From Selaginella moellendorffii (taxonomy: Eukaryota > Streptophyta > Lycopodiopsida > Selaginellales > Selaginellaceae): 64,000 nt of DNA. Below the pieces are notes generated by a model. The model had not been told where the DNA came from, searched no databases, and saw only the letters and a program-made list of their open reading frames with translations. Where the stretch lies: assembly GCF_000143415.4 (NCBI RefSeq), contig NW_003314301.1, positions 1,238,314 through 1,302,313 of the forward strand. Direction: 5' to 3'. Position numbers and translations under genes: made by a program. Positions 11,201-22,691 of this stretch are shown here, one piece after another (position 1 is the first letter of the stretch; every line of letters begins with the position of its first letter).

Positions 11201-13109
11201 ACTAAGGTCTAAGCTAACCTAAGTCAACTCCAACCCCTTCACTAGTTTGTATCGGCTTATGAAAACGGAATGGTTTTCGGACAAAGTGATCAACAGATCA
11301 GCCATCGGAAAAGCCTAAGAAAATTTGTGGAAAATTTTCCATCCTAGAGAAAGAATGACTCTCAGTCTAGGAATACAAGCTTTCAAGACTCAACCAACTT
11401 CCTCCTACTAACAACTTCACATAAGTTCACCTCAACACAAATTCTTATGACCCATAGTATGCTTAAGCATCGAACATCTTTTTGCCCATACTTCCGACAT
11501 CCAACACCGATATCCGCAAAATGCAAAATGAACATCTATTGTTTGATCACGAAGACCACATCTTCAGATATCCATATTGCACTAACACTCTTCTTCAACC
11601 ATTTCAGGATCCAATGTGAAGCCAAAACACTAACAAGAAAAATGACATGGAAAATCAAGCTCTAAGGAAAATTCCTCATCACTCAAACAACAATGCCACT
11701 TCCACTAACACAAGTGCTAGTGATATCAATGCCTCAACTACACACTTTCTCCATCTGGCAATCTACTCCAAGTGCTAACGGTTCTACTGACAAGCTATAG
11801 CAAATGAATGCTACAACCATTTTCCAACACCTTATGGGCAAACCCTCAAGGAACAAGAAACCAACTTAAGCTTAGCATAATGGACCACCATTGAGAATCC
11901 AGTCAAAGCTACTACAATGCTACTACATGTAAGTAGACTAGCTTCACCATCAACCACTTTGGGGTTGATCATCGTTTAACCAAGCAACTTCGTAAACACA
12001 TTGCTCATTATCACATGGATATGATATAGAAATCACAATGACTTGATCATCAATTGAGCATCACCACGAGCAATGCCAGTGTCATTACTTCAAAGGTTTA
12101 TGTGAGTATCAAGTGCCAACTCAATTCGACAAAATGCAACATAAATGCCACACTCCACCAATAGAGGTTTACAACACCCAACATCACTAACTTTTGTTCA
12201 CAACACGGACAAGCTTATGCCACTCTCTTTCCGACCAAACTCAAAACTAGTCCAACACCAAGCTACTCAAGGAGCAATAGCAAGTTTCCCCGGAAAAGAA
12301 TTGAGCATTGCAACCCAAGTCTTCCAATAGCAAGCCTAGACAAAATGGCATAGCGCTTCACCGCTATCCATCCCATGACTCACCACTTGTAAGACCATCA
12401 TTTCCAACATGTATCAAGGTAGGGACTCTTGATTATATAATGTGAACACGAGCAATGAGTCACACCTCGTTGCAAATCATCTCTCCAAGAAGAGAATATG
12501 ATTTACGTGTTTGATCCTTCGTCCCTGATGACTCTCTTTTCGGTTTCATCTTTGACTAAACCTCAAGCTTGCTTTCGCACTGCTTTCAGTCCAATCCAAG
12601 AAAAGTTCATAAGAGAGCACGGCAATGATTACTTGAATCAATAGACTTATCCCTACAGTCTTGATTGATCCACTTGTAATCATGCCTAAGAAGGATCCAC
12701 TAGTACCGTGCTAAACAGCTATGGACCAGCCTATTTGCAACTCAAAGCAAACCCAGGGAAGGTTTTCTTTTATCCATGGTACAAGGAACAACTCATGGAA
12801 CCACCGATATGCTAACATTAATCCTGCCAACTCAAAGTGTAACCTTGAGTTCCTAATGTGCCTCACTCACAAGTCCAAGCTCAAACTCGTGCGAACGGAA
12901 CAACTCAATCCCTCTTGTGAGCCCAAGCTCAAGCTCACAAAATATGGTACAACAAGGTAACCGAATCCATACCCAAGGAACGAATGCGAAGCCTTTGCAC
13001 CCAAACATGTACCCACTCGGATCATTGTTTTCATCTCTGCGTATGCAACGAGACTAGTTGCCCAATCTCATTGAATAGTACTCGCTGAGATTCATCCTCT
13101 GATACCAAA
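8222..13109 (-). mobile_element. Internal, non-coding part of the LTR element
   Basis: The plus strand is rich in A and C and poor in G over long stretches, so the RNA strand would be rich in U and G. Six-frame reading gives only short ORFs. About 3.8 kb of it (8222-12100) is related to 16255-19108 in opposite orientation, which shows that this non-coding sequence is a conserved body of the family rather than a random decay product. Confidence 0.7.
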
Positions 13110-14244
13110 TGTAGCGCACGTGGTTTTGACCCTTTATCCTATGGTGATTTACCACAGGATAACACCACGAAGCGGAACCTAAACCCTCTTTGTGCCACGT
13201 GACAGATGCCACGTGTCCATGCTACGTGTCCATAGGAACCCGAGGTTCAGGGCCTTGGGCCACTGAACAAAGGAACGGTGCCAAACTCCCAAGCGTGGAG
13301 CCAAGGAGTGACGGAACCGAACCACGGAGCAACTCCCGAGCATACAGCCCAAGGAGCGAAGGGACAGGAGCTCGGAGCGACTTGGAACAGTCCTAGAGTA
13401 ACCAGCATCCCAATGCTAGGACCAGCACGTAAAACGGAGCCAAACGGAGTCTGGCGCTATTTCAGCATACCGGTGGCCTAACGCGAGGACATGGGTACTC
13501 CACCAACTAGCATGGAATGGAACTTGGGCTTAGACCCAAGCCGGACGCAGAACAAGGACAGGCACGCAAGCGGGAGCTAGACTATGCCTCAGGTTGGTCG
13601 GCCATGCCCGACCTACCCACTATCCCTACTATACATTTGGAACCCCCCATAGCCCCCCCCCCCCCTTGAGGACACACGCTTTGGGCTTTCACCCCAAGCC
13701 TCCCTTAGTATCAGGAGTTAGTCTCTGGGACAAGCTCGAAACTTATTAAATATGGAATGGCGCTAGATTGCGAATTTGGACACGGGACGAACACCATTGT
13801 GTTCAGGCTGATCTCTACATTCCATAGATATGCCAAATGAGCAAATCTGGACACTTTCCATAAATAGCATTTGGGACCGAAATGAGACTAACACAAAGGG
13901 CATGATAGCGAGGGTGTTTGGCAGACACGGTAAGCTATCATGGAGCGATATTGAGGGACCAATCTCAATACGCGAGGGTTCTTGTCAAGCTAGTGCAAGA
14001 CAGAGCAAAAGAGAACTAACAAGCCAAGCCAAGTATGCTCATCTAAATAGACACTTAGGAATTCCTTCCTTATGCTCATCCGACCAAGTACAGATGCAAA
14101 GTCCAGTTTACTAACACTTGAACAAGAGGGGCTGATAAAGGGAACCAGCAATACCGACCTCCTGCCATCATGGCAGTAAGGTAAGAGTGTCCGTAAGGAC
14201 TAGCCGACAGGTAACTTTCGATACCCGAAGTCACATTCGCGACA
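13110..14244 (-). repeat. 5' LTR of the 7.2-kb element
   Basis: It sits next to the primer binding site and is therefore the 5' LTR in element orientation. It is bounded by TG...CA-type ends and followed on the plus strand by the second ATTGT. Confidence 0.9.
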
Positions 14245-14621
14245 ATTGTGGGCCGAGGAACAAGAAGCCGGATTCAGCATTCAATCCAGTACAGGTCTGC
14301 AAAGGAATGGTCGTGCTTGTCAGACCCAGTAATAAAAAACAAATGATATGGGTGGGGCGCTGCATCACTGATGCAGAGGAGGACGCGGAAACTAACTCCT
14401 TCAATGTAACTGTGGAGTGGTTCAAGCCAAGTTCCGGATATACGAAGGATTGCCTAGAAAAGAGATGGGTGCTGAATCCAAGGGATCCCAGCATGAGCAT
14501 ATCGGTGGATAATGTTGTGCATGGTTGGATGCGGAAGCAGAGTGCCACCATCACCTTGCCAGACCATGCAAGAGATGCAGCAAGAGCATTCATAACCCGG
14601 GTTCAAGGTGAGATTCATTAA
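14245..14621 (+). pseudogene. DUF7869-type gene, part 3' of the LTR insertion
   Basis: After the second ATTGT the frame of the interrupted gene continues exactly: HYC before the element is followed by GPRNKKPDSAFNPV. The segment encodes CKGMVVLVRPSNKKQMIWVG, which resembles a BAH-like or chromo-like small beta module that I associate with the C-terminus of such proteins (inference). A donor-like AAG|GTGAGATT near 14606 suggests splicing to short downstream exons; otherwise translation stops at 14621. Confidence 0.65.
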
Positions 14622-16254
14622 TATTCCTTTACTAAGTTTATAATGTATTTTATTTCAAGGTGAACAATCCGAATCTGAATCAGAGGAGGCGTGATGGCAT
14701 GTGGCCTTACGTCATTCCTAGGTGAGATGATACAAATAACAAGTATAAATTCTTAGTTGTTCTAGCAAATCTTACTTAAAGTTCAAGGTGAACAAGCCGA
14801 ATATGAATTCATCGGATTGTTATAACAAATTGCGAGGTGATGGCATGAGGCGATACACCATTTGAGAGTGGTAGCCATTCCTATATGAGGTGAGTGAAAT
14901 ATTTATTAGAAATACCTCATTCAATTGTGCACTTCTAAGTCTTGGTCCACTCAGTACTGTTTGCATGTTTCTATTTTAATTCTTTCTCTAAAATGTTATT
15001 TAGCATGTGGCTTCATGCCATTGCTCTCCACAATCATGCATTGAATTTTTCTATCCTTGCATAATACTTCTCCATATATATAGCATGTGCGCACATGTGA
15101 TATGGTTCATTAGGCCTGATATAGTGTGTGATGTAAAACAAAGATGATGTGACATATGCATTTACCAATCACACGTGCATAAATCTAATAATATGGCGTG
15201 TGGCCCATATTAATGGCACATAAACCCATATTGTGGGCTTACGTGCTTTATGTACCATCATTCCCTTGCAGCGTGTGTGTTGGTTTCCTTTTATAACACA
15301 ACGAACTCCATATTTTAGGGTGAAGAGCGTTCTCATGGCAAGCACAAAATCTGTAAGTGAGGCAGAAAAGGAGACGAAGAAGGAGATAGGTGAAGATGTA
15401 GAATATATAAGTCTTCCAAACTCCCCGTACTATACTCCAGGTGATCATTTTTCTGAACAAACGGCAACATTAACAACTATCGAGAACGCCCCAGTAACGT
15501 CAGAGACAACAATCCAAAGCAAAACAACTGACCCGGAGAAGGATGATAGTACTGCTGAGAGTACCAAAAAGGAGGTGTCCACTAGCGCTTAGGCTTATAA
15601 TGGCATGTGCCCTCATGCCATTTACTTGATCACCAAATACCTTTTTCCCTTTGCACTAGTATATCTTAATACCGGTCTGAGAAATAGAATGGCATGTGCC
15701 CTCAGGCCTTTTACTAAATCACCTTTGAAAGAAATGCAAGCCTCTATGTCGTAAAAAAAAGGTACTAGAGAAATTCCTTAATAATATAAATGTTATTTAG
15801 TTTCATGAAAATACACTAAGGGTCAAATGAGTTAAATGACTTCTCCAGACTAGCAATGCCTCTTGCTACACCTTCACAATTAGATTCGTTAGAAAAAGAT
15901 AACATTGAATAATATCTAAATGTTCTCACCATTAAGTTATATGTCTGGCTAATAGAAATGACGTTCATCTTGGAAAGCTCACCACACGCTCAATGAAAAA
16001 ATAAATAGTGTGTGCGCGCATGCCATCGCTCTTCTTTAGCTTCAGATTCGGCTTGTTCACCTTGACAATGAGATTTATTATACAACCAGATGGACTCAGT
16101 CTGGACACAAAGTCACTGCGCTAGTCACCATGCCCCAGATTATGTCTAGCCCCTAGACAAAAAACATATAATTTCACGTCATTTTCAAATACTTGAAAAT
16201 TTGTACCTAGTCCCATTTTACTGAATAAATCCCACTTTAACGAAATAGAGCTTT
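14622..16254. other. Tail region with repeated micro-exons and palindromes
   Basis: The sequence CAAGGTGAACAA[T/G]CCGAAT occurs at about 14657 and 14783 and inverted at about 16030-16056, each time beside an acceptor-like CAAG. Eight palindrome copies lie between 14694 and 16026 (around 14694, 14840, 15000, 15080, 15193, 15600, 15689, 16005). An ORF after an acceptor-like CAG near 15271 runs to 15592 and is acidic and Thr/Ser-rich; it might be a last exon of the DUF7869-type gene, but I cannot show it. Confidence 0.4.
15271..15592 (+). CDS. Possible terminal exon, unknown acidic Thr-rich protein
   Basis: The reading frame has its first ATG at 15335 (MASTKSVSEAEKETKKE) and ends at 15590-15592. 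It is rich in E, K, S and T and has no domain that I recognise. It is preceded by TTCCCTTGCAG, a good acceptor, so it may be an exon instead of a gene. Homology is unknown and chance cannot be excluded. Confidence 0.25.
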
Positions 16255-16607
16255 AATCAAGTCATTGTGATATTTATATCATCTCCATGTGATAATAAAC
16301 AATGTGTTTACAAAGTTGTTTGGTCAAACGATGATCGACCCCAAAGTGGTTGATAATGAAGCTAATTTACTTGCACATAGTAACATTGTAGTAGCTTTAT
16401 TCTCAATGGTGATCTATTATGCTAAACTTAAATTGATATTTAGTTTCTTTGAGGGTTTGCTCATTAGGTGTTGAAAAGGGTTATAACTTTATTGTTTATT
16501 GGTTTATCTATTAGCATTTGGAGTAGATTGTTGGATGGAGAAGGTATAAAGTTGAGGCATTAACATTGCTAGCACTTGTCTTAGTGAAAGTGGCATTATT
16601 ATGTTGA

Positions 16608-16801
16608 TGTAAACTCCTGAGTTTGGACTTCCCGGGAGGTCATCCAGCCCAATACTATTCAAACCCAAGGACATTTAACCTTAAATATCCTAAAACCCTT
16701 AATTGATTAGAAAAAGGGGTGCACTTTTATTCATGGGCCCTCTCCTTTTATATTTAAACTCCATAGATCGTTTTTCGAGTCGTTCTCTTTAATTGCTTAC
16801 A
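16608..16801 (-). mobile_element. Solo short LTR (194 bp) with target duplication
   Basis: The segment starts TGTAAACTCC, ends GCTTACA and is flanked by GTTGA on both sides (16603-16607 and 16802-16806). It is absent at the homologous place of the intact element. Its reverse complement matches 20481-20663, which has a primer site after it, so both are LTRs of one short-LTR family. Confidence 0.75.
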
Positions 16802-18774
16802 GTTGAGTGATAAGGAACTTTCCTTAGAGCTTGATTTTCCATGTCATTTTTCTTGTTAGTGTTTTGGCTTCACATTGGATCTTGAAAAAGAGTGTTAATG
16901 CAATGTGGATATCTAAAGATATGGTCTTCGTGATCAAACTTTGAATGTTCATTTTGCATTTTGCAAATATCGGTGTTGAATATTGGAAATATGGGCATGA
17001 TATTCAATGCTTAAGCATGTTATTGGGTCATGAAAATTTATGTTGAGGTGAACCTATGTGAAGTTGTAGGTAGGAAGAAATTGGTTGAGTTTTGAAAGTT
17101 TGTATTCCTAGACTGAGAGTCATTCTTTTTTTAAAATGAAAATTTTTCATAAATTTTTTTAGACTTATCCAATAGCTGATTTGTTAATCATTTTACTCAA
17201 AAACCATTCTGTTTTTGTAAGCCAATACAAACTAATGAAGGTTTGAGTTGACTTTGGTTAACTTAAACCTTAGTAGGTGGTTTGTATAATGCAACCTGAA
17301 AAGGATGCTAACTTTTGAGGTTAAAGCAATTGAGTTGAATAGAGTCTTGAGTTGGTGCAGAAAAGTGGCTATTGCGCTTTTCTAGAAAGATCACTTTTGT
17401 GCCTTTCTTCTGTAGTGTTGTGTTTAGTAGTAGGTTGCACTTTGCATTTTGTTAGACTCTATGAGAGTAGTGAGCTCTCATTGATCCTGATTTAGTTTTG
17501 GTAGCCTTGCGCCTTAGTTGAGTATGGTGATGTCCAACTTAGTTGTTTGAGGTTGAGATGTTAGTACCTATATTATAGCTTTGTCTATGAGGAAATTATG
17601 TACCAATATGAGTCCATCTCATGGTCTTCACTTTAGTTTTGATTAAGTGTTGATCATATAAAGTTGGCCTCATGCTCAGAGCTGTTGGATAGACGTATAA
17701 ATGAGTTTATTGTAGTTGAGTTGGATTCGAGTGGTCATTTAGTCTATGTTTGTTCATATACTTGAAGTGTTACCTTCTTGTTGGACAAATATGCAACTTA
17801 ATAACATGAGTTTAGTGTTTGAGTCTTGTGAAAGCAAGTTGAAGAGTGATTGTTAGTTGCTTTGCATTTAATGGTTGCTTGTAGATTTTGTTAAGGACTT
17901 TTGATACTTATTTTGCTCAATGATGATTTAGCAGTGATAGACTTGTTTTATCGGATGGTGTTGCGAAGGATCATATCGTTAAATTTATATAGGTTTTTCA
18001 TATTGGCATATCAACTCTACTTTTGTCGATATCATTTAATTGTGTTTAGTCCATGGTGTTGAATTTCATTGAGTATTGGACGTGGTGAATCACTCCTTAA
18101 TGATGTATTATCTATAATTGAGTATGTTGAAGAATTGATCTTAGATACTAACTAAAGTATCTTTAACTTTGGTTAGCTTAGTTGCTAAAGAGTTTTTGGT
18201 GGTGATTCACTCTTGCTTTCTATTAGCTTTATTATGGTGTTGATGGCATTAAAGTGATGCTTTATCGTTGACATTATTGATGTCAAGATTTAAGTGAAAT
18301 GAGATGTCTCTCTATAGGATTGATATTGAGTTTCATTAATCTCAATAGAGATAGTGTTAATGATTTAGCTGTAGCTTTGTATTATTGGCATTTATGCATT
18401 TGTTGGATTAGCAACTATAATGGCGTTCAAATAAACTGAGTAGCAAGTTTGAATTAGTTGTGTTCTAAACGAGATTATTTAGTAGGGGTTGAGCTTTAGT
18501 TTTTCCTTGAAAAGTGATTTATTTGTGGAATATGTATGAAATATAAAATCCCTAAGCCCCAAAGAGGAGTTAGTAGTGGCCACATAATAGTGGCTGAGGT
18601 GAAAGCTAAATGAGCGTAATATGTTTGAACCAAAAGCTCTGACTTGAAAAGCCAAGAGCAAGAGTGGAACTCCCAACGAAGTGCTTAAGGAACGAGCATG
18701 AAGCGAGCAATAAGTGAGTCTCTAAAAAAGGGATACAAGAGGACTAACATATGACACATGGAAGTGTCCAAAAT

Positions 18775-19015
18775 GGACCTGAGATGGAGTACAAGATGGA
18801 GTCCGAAATGGACCTAAGATGGAGTCCAAGATAAAGTCCGAGATGGACTTGAGATGGAGTCTGAGATGGACCCGAGATAAAGTCCAAAATGGAGTCCGAG
18901 ATGGATCCGAGATGGAATTTGAGATGGAGTCTGAGATGGAACCAAGATTGAGACCAAGAATGAGACTGAGACTGAGTCCAAAACCGAGACCGAGATCGAG
19001 TGTGAGTGTGAGTCT
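18775..19015 (+). repeat. Degenerate GAGATGGAGTCC tandem repeat
   Basis: Variants of GAGATGGA and GAGTCCGAGATGGACC recur with periods of about 12-18 nt, drifting into GAGACCGAGA. It lies in the old LTR element just before its polypurine tract. The ORF covering it is a repeat product. Confidence 0.7.
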
Positions 19016-19072
19016 AAGTTCGAATACTAATACAAGCTGTTGGGTGAAAGCCCAAACCAATCATCCCTCGGG

Positions 19073-19108
19073 AAGGGGGGAAGGGGGGAAGGGGGGGGGG
19101 GGGGGGGG
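19073..19108 (+). repeat. Long G-tract at the polypurine site
   Basis: Runs of G separated by AA end in about 18 consecutive G, directly before the LTR start TGTG. It fits an expanded polypurine tract; length calls in such tracts are often unreliable. Confidence 0.7.
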
Positions 19109-20480
19109 TGTGACCGAATGCAGGGAATTCCAAAAGTATAGTAGAGAGAGTGTGGGGGTTGGACCCTTAGTGGAGCATGTTTAGCCAAGAAAGCTATATC
19201 CACATGTTGGGTGATGATATATCCATTGAGAAGACCAAGGTTAAAGTGAATATGGATTGATAGACAAAGTAACTTAATGAAGTGTTCAAAAGTTAACTTT
19301 AGTTCTTCTGAAAGATCGAATGGTCAATGCTTCCAATCCAAGTGTGGGTGGCACTACCTATTTGGATACCTAGTGTGGCTCAATGGAACCTCGCTCTAGC
19401 CCCATGGCTAGAGCACCCAAAGGCAGAAGGTGGGGAGAGTACCCATAAGACTCACATAGGGCTATGGTGTTCCGAAATGCTGTCCCAAAGTCCTAGATTG
19501 TGGAAAGGAAAAGGAGCAATCCTTTGTTGCAATGACCAAGGATACGGTCACATGGTGAGGAAATTCTAGAGGACAGTGGGACTTAGTGGTCGGGCCTATA
19601 GGCCTTCACCCAGTGGCAATGTTGGTGAAAATAGCCATACACAGAAAGGGACTTAGTGGGGACCGAAAAAAGGATATTGGGGAAGGTGATATGTCCCCCA
19701 TGTCTACGGGCATCTGAAAGATGTTAAAAAATGGATCTAGGATGATTATGCATGGATGAATGGCCTAGTCTTTGAGAGATAGGACTGTGATGTAAATGGG
19801 CATGGCCTTAACGTAATGGGCTAATATGTTAGTAGTACTTTTGGGTGTCGGTCATGAGATTGGACACATGGAGCACTTAGACTGCCAAACACCTTCGCTA
19901 TCATGCCCTATGTGTTGGTTCAGTTCTGGATCCATGTGCTATTTATGGTAAGTGTCTAGATCCACTCAAGAAGCATATTTACGGAATGTAAAGAGTGTCC
20001 TTAACTCTATGGTGTTGTTCTTGCTCCCAAATTCATGATCTAGCACCATTCCACATTTAGTAAGTTTTCATGTATATCCCAGAGATTAACTCCTGGTACT
20101 AATGGTAGCTAGGAGTGAAAGCCCAAAGCATGTGTTCCTCAAGAAGGGGGGAGGATGGGGTTTTTGTGGGGGGTTCCAAATGTATAGTAGGGACAATGAT
20201 TGGAATGCATAATCGACGGCTGACCACCTAAGACGCTTCCATTAGGCTGTGTCACTCTTTGTTCTATGTCTAGCTTGGGTCGAAGCCCAAACTCCATGCT
20301 ACTCTAGTTGGTACCCTCCTCCTCTCGTCAGGCTACTAGTATGCTGAAATTGTGCCAAACACTGTCTGACACTATTTTGCATGCAAGTGCTAGATACGGG
20401 GAGCCAGTGCTCATAAAATTGAGAGTGTACTACACCCTCATCTTGTAGTGCAACAGGCTTGAATTTCGGCTCCAAATTCA

Positions 20481-20663
20481 TGTGTGCTATAATGATGCCT
20501 TTTGCAAAAACTCTATAAGGGTTTAAATATAGAAAAAAAAGGCCCATAAATAAAAGTGCATCCCATATTTTAATTAATTGGGATATTTAGGGTTAAGTGT
20601 CCTTGGATTTGAGTAGCATTAGGCTAGGTGACCTCATGGGAAGTTTGAATCAAAGAATTTACA
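20481..20663 (+). mobile_element. 5' LTR of a short-LTR element, with primer site
   Basis: It begins TGTGTGCTAT and ends TTTACA, followed after TT by TGGTATTAGAG (20666-20676), a one-base variant of the initiator tRNA-Met primer site seen in the large element. The following sequence translates in pieces to IAKNIIDLKPLNGA, reminiscent of a Copia-type gag start. I found no 3' LTR, so the element is probably truncated. Confidence 0.6.
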
Positions 20664-22691
20664 TTTGGTATTAGAGGGGTCTTGAGTTTGACTCTATTAG
20701 TTAGTTAAATTGAGAGGAGCAAATGCCACTAGCGAAATTGCTAAAAACATTATTGATCTCAAGCCTTTAAATGGAGCTGTATATATCTTGCTCTCAAACA
20801 TGGGGAACTACACTATATATTGAGATTAATATTTGGCAAGTCCAATTTGCCTCTAGATGGGCTTGACCTAAGGGGTAAGTTGTCAACTCGACCATAATAT
20901 CCCCTATTACCAAAGAAGCCTCATGTCCCAGCAAAAATGGACTCTTACATGTGGGCACTAGTGTGAAAAACACTATTCCATGAATTAGGACAAGTCAAAA
21001 AAGTGTTGCGTGATGGATATAGACACTCCATCATCATGGATGCATAAAGAAAACCACATTATATTGGGGAACTAATGGGGGATCTCACAAATAAAAGTGT
21101 TTCAAGTGTGGAGTATCATCCCACTAGAGAAATTCTTCAAGTGCTTATGATTCAATAATAGCGTGAGCAAGCAACATTGATCTTGGTTTAAGAAAATAAT
21201 TGAAGGTACATATTCTTTATATGTTCTTCTCTCAGACTTTTAACATGAGTTCTTGCAAAGATGGATAGCAAGTGGATAGCAAAAGTCTATAATTTCATTT
21301 TAGACTCACCCAAATTTTGTTCAAGTGAGTTAATATGGGTTTGGTGCAATTCACAAAGCCCCCTAAGATAGCCCTTTAGTGGACGGTAGTTGACACTAGC
21401 CCCCATCCTTTCAAAGAGTCCTTGCAACCCATTTTCTTATAAGCTTATGTGATTGTTGTAGAATGTTTTTAGATAATTAATACAATTGTCATCTTGTAAT
21501 CACTCAAGTCTCAAAACATATGAAAACAGGAATATAGAATAAAACAATTATATAGTTAACAACAAATGGTAAACCAAATATTCTAAAGATCCAGCAAAAT
21601 GCCCTTAGAATTGTTGTTCCACTTCACAAGAGAACATATTAGATCCAATTTATGTGTCTAGAGCTATGGAATATCCTTCATGGGCATCACTTTAGAGAAC
21701 CATAAATTGATTAGTCCCCCATAACCATTTTCTTTATTAAACAATTGTTTGGCAAATAATGGTTTTTATTTGCCTCGCTAGGAGGTATGGTAATGCATCC
21801 ATTTTCTTATATCACATTGGGAGTATAAGCAAAGGAGTGGGGATAAGAATAATGCACTATAAAAAGAGTTCTATAAAGTCAATAAGTCATGGGCATTCTT
21901 GGAAGAGCTCTAAAAACACTTTAAAACCCACCCTCAATTATGCCATACCAAGTGGGACACTAGAAATTTATAAATCATAGAACTTACATGAACTTCAACT
22001 AAAAAAATTCACTACTTTACAAAGTTATCTTCCGGCTTCTCTTTCTTTTATTCTATGACATTAATGCTCAATAAAGTCTAGATTCAAAAGCTTGAGGTAT
22101 CTTTCCTTCTTGTTTCAAATGCCAAGACAAATCTTTTTATCCCCATTAGTCATTTTGAGATTGAGAAGGTTTGAAAGAACTTTGAACATCCTTTTGTTTC
22201 ATTTTGAAGATAACTAAACTATTAGAGCGCAAGAGAAATGAACCTTATACCAAGATTTGAATCTTGCCCATATATTGAATTTGGATTCTATTTTCTCGAT
22301 GTTTCCTTGAAACTAGAGATCCACTTGGGCTAAAGTGCAACTTCCATCACAGTGCAATAAATAGAGTAAAAAGTTTTCATAACACTCAGGATTTTCAAAA
22401 AACTCATCTAAAGAATCGTACATGGGATCATTTACAGTGATATCTAGAATGGCATGGATGAATAGGATCATGATCCATAATGTGACCCATGCATGGCCCA
22501 TTGGTGCATAGGATGGGTACATAAATATGAATGATATGGATATTAGATACCAAATATACCAAATATATGTGAGAACGAATAAGAGGTGTGGGCATATTTT
22601 ACAAAATGTCCAATAGGTATAAACCACGTGGCATAAGCATAGTAGGTGTCACGCTCCATCCAATCCGGAATAAAATACAATGGCCAAAACT
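20664..22691 (+). other. Decayed element body and intergenic DNA
   Basis: The first few hundred bases are probably remnants of the short-LTR element. Beyond about 21.2 kb I see only AT-rich sequence with short ORFs and no recognisable domain, up to the 3' end of the histone deacetylase gene. Confidence 0.4.

Larger units (their letters stand above)
7076..14244 (-). mobile_element. LTR retroelement, non-autonomous (LARD-like)
   Basis: Two near-identical long terminal repeats, 7076-8221 and 13110-14244, flank 4888 bp. The element is read on the minus strand: the LTR starts TGTCGCGAATG and ends CACTACA, the primer site TGGTATCAGAG (matching the initiator tRNA-Met 3' end) lies at 13097-13107, and a G-rich polypurine tract (minus strand) lies at 8222-8237. 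The 5-bp target duplication ATTGT is at 7071-7075 and 14245-14249. The internal part has no ORF above about 95 codons on either strand and no gag or pol motif that I can see, so it would need enzymes from another element. High LTR identity means recent insertion. The dispersed palindrome is absent from it. Confidence 0.9.
16255..20480 (+). mobile_element. Old, truncated relative of the 7.2-kb LTR element
   Basis: From about 16255 the plus strand matches, with clear divergence, the reverse complement of about 12100-8222, so this copy lies in the opposite orientation and lacks its 5' part. It ends in a long G-tract (19073-19108, the polypurine tract) followed by the LTR start TGTGACCGAATG at 19109. 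LTR blocks related to 7400-7900 are visible at about 19800-20400. It was later hit by a short LTR (16608-16801) and its LTR end is cut at about 20480 by another short-LTR element. Confidence 0.7.

Noticed and set aside
191-16026. Palindrome copies as a CRISPR array or restriction-type sites
   Set aside because: Spacing is irregular, the repeats are degenerate and the DNA is plant nuclear; a CRISPR array is excluded. A simple restriction-like site would not explain the shared intron layout.
18819-19184. 121-codon ORF with repeated (E/K)MESEM-type units
   Set aside because: It is a translation of a tandem repeat and a G-tract within an old transposon.
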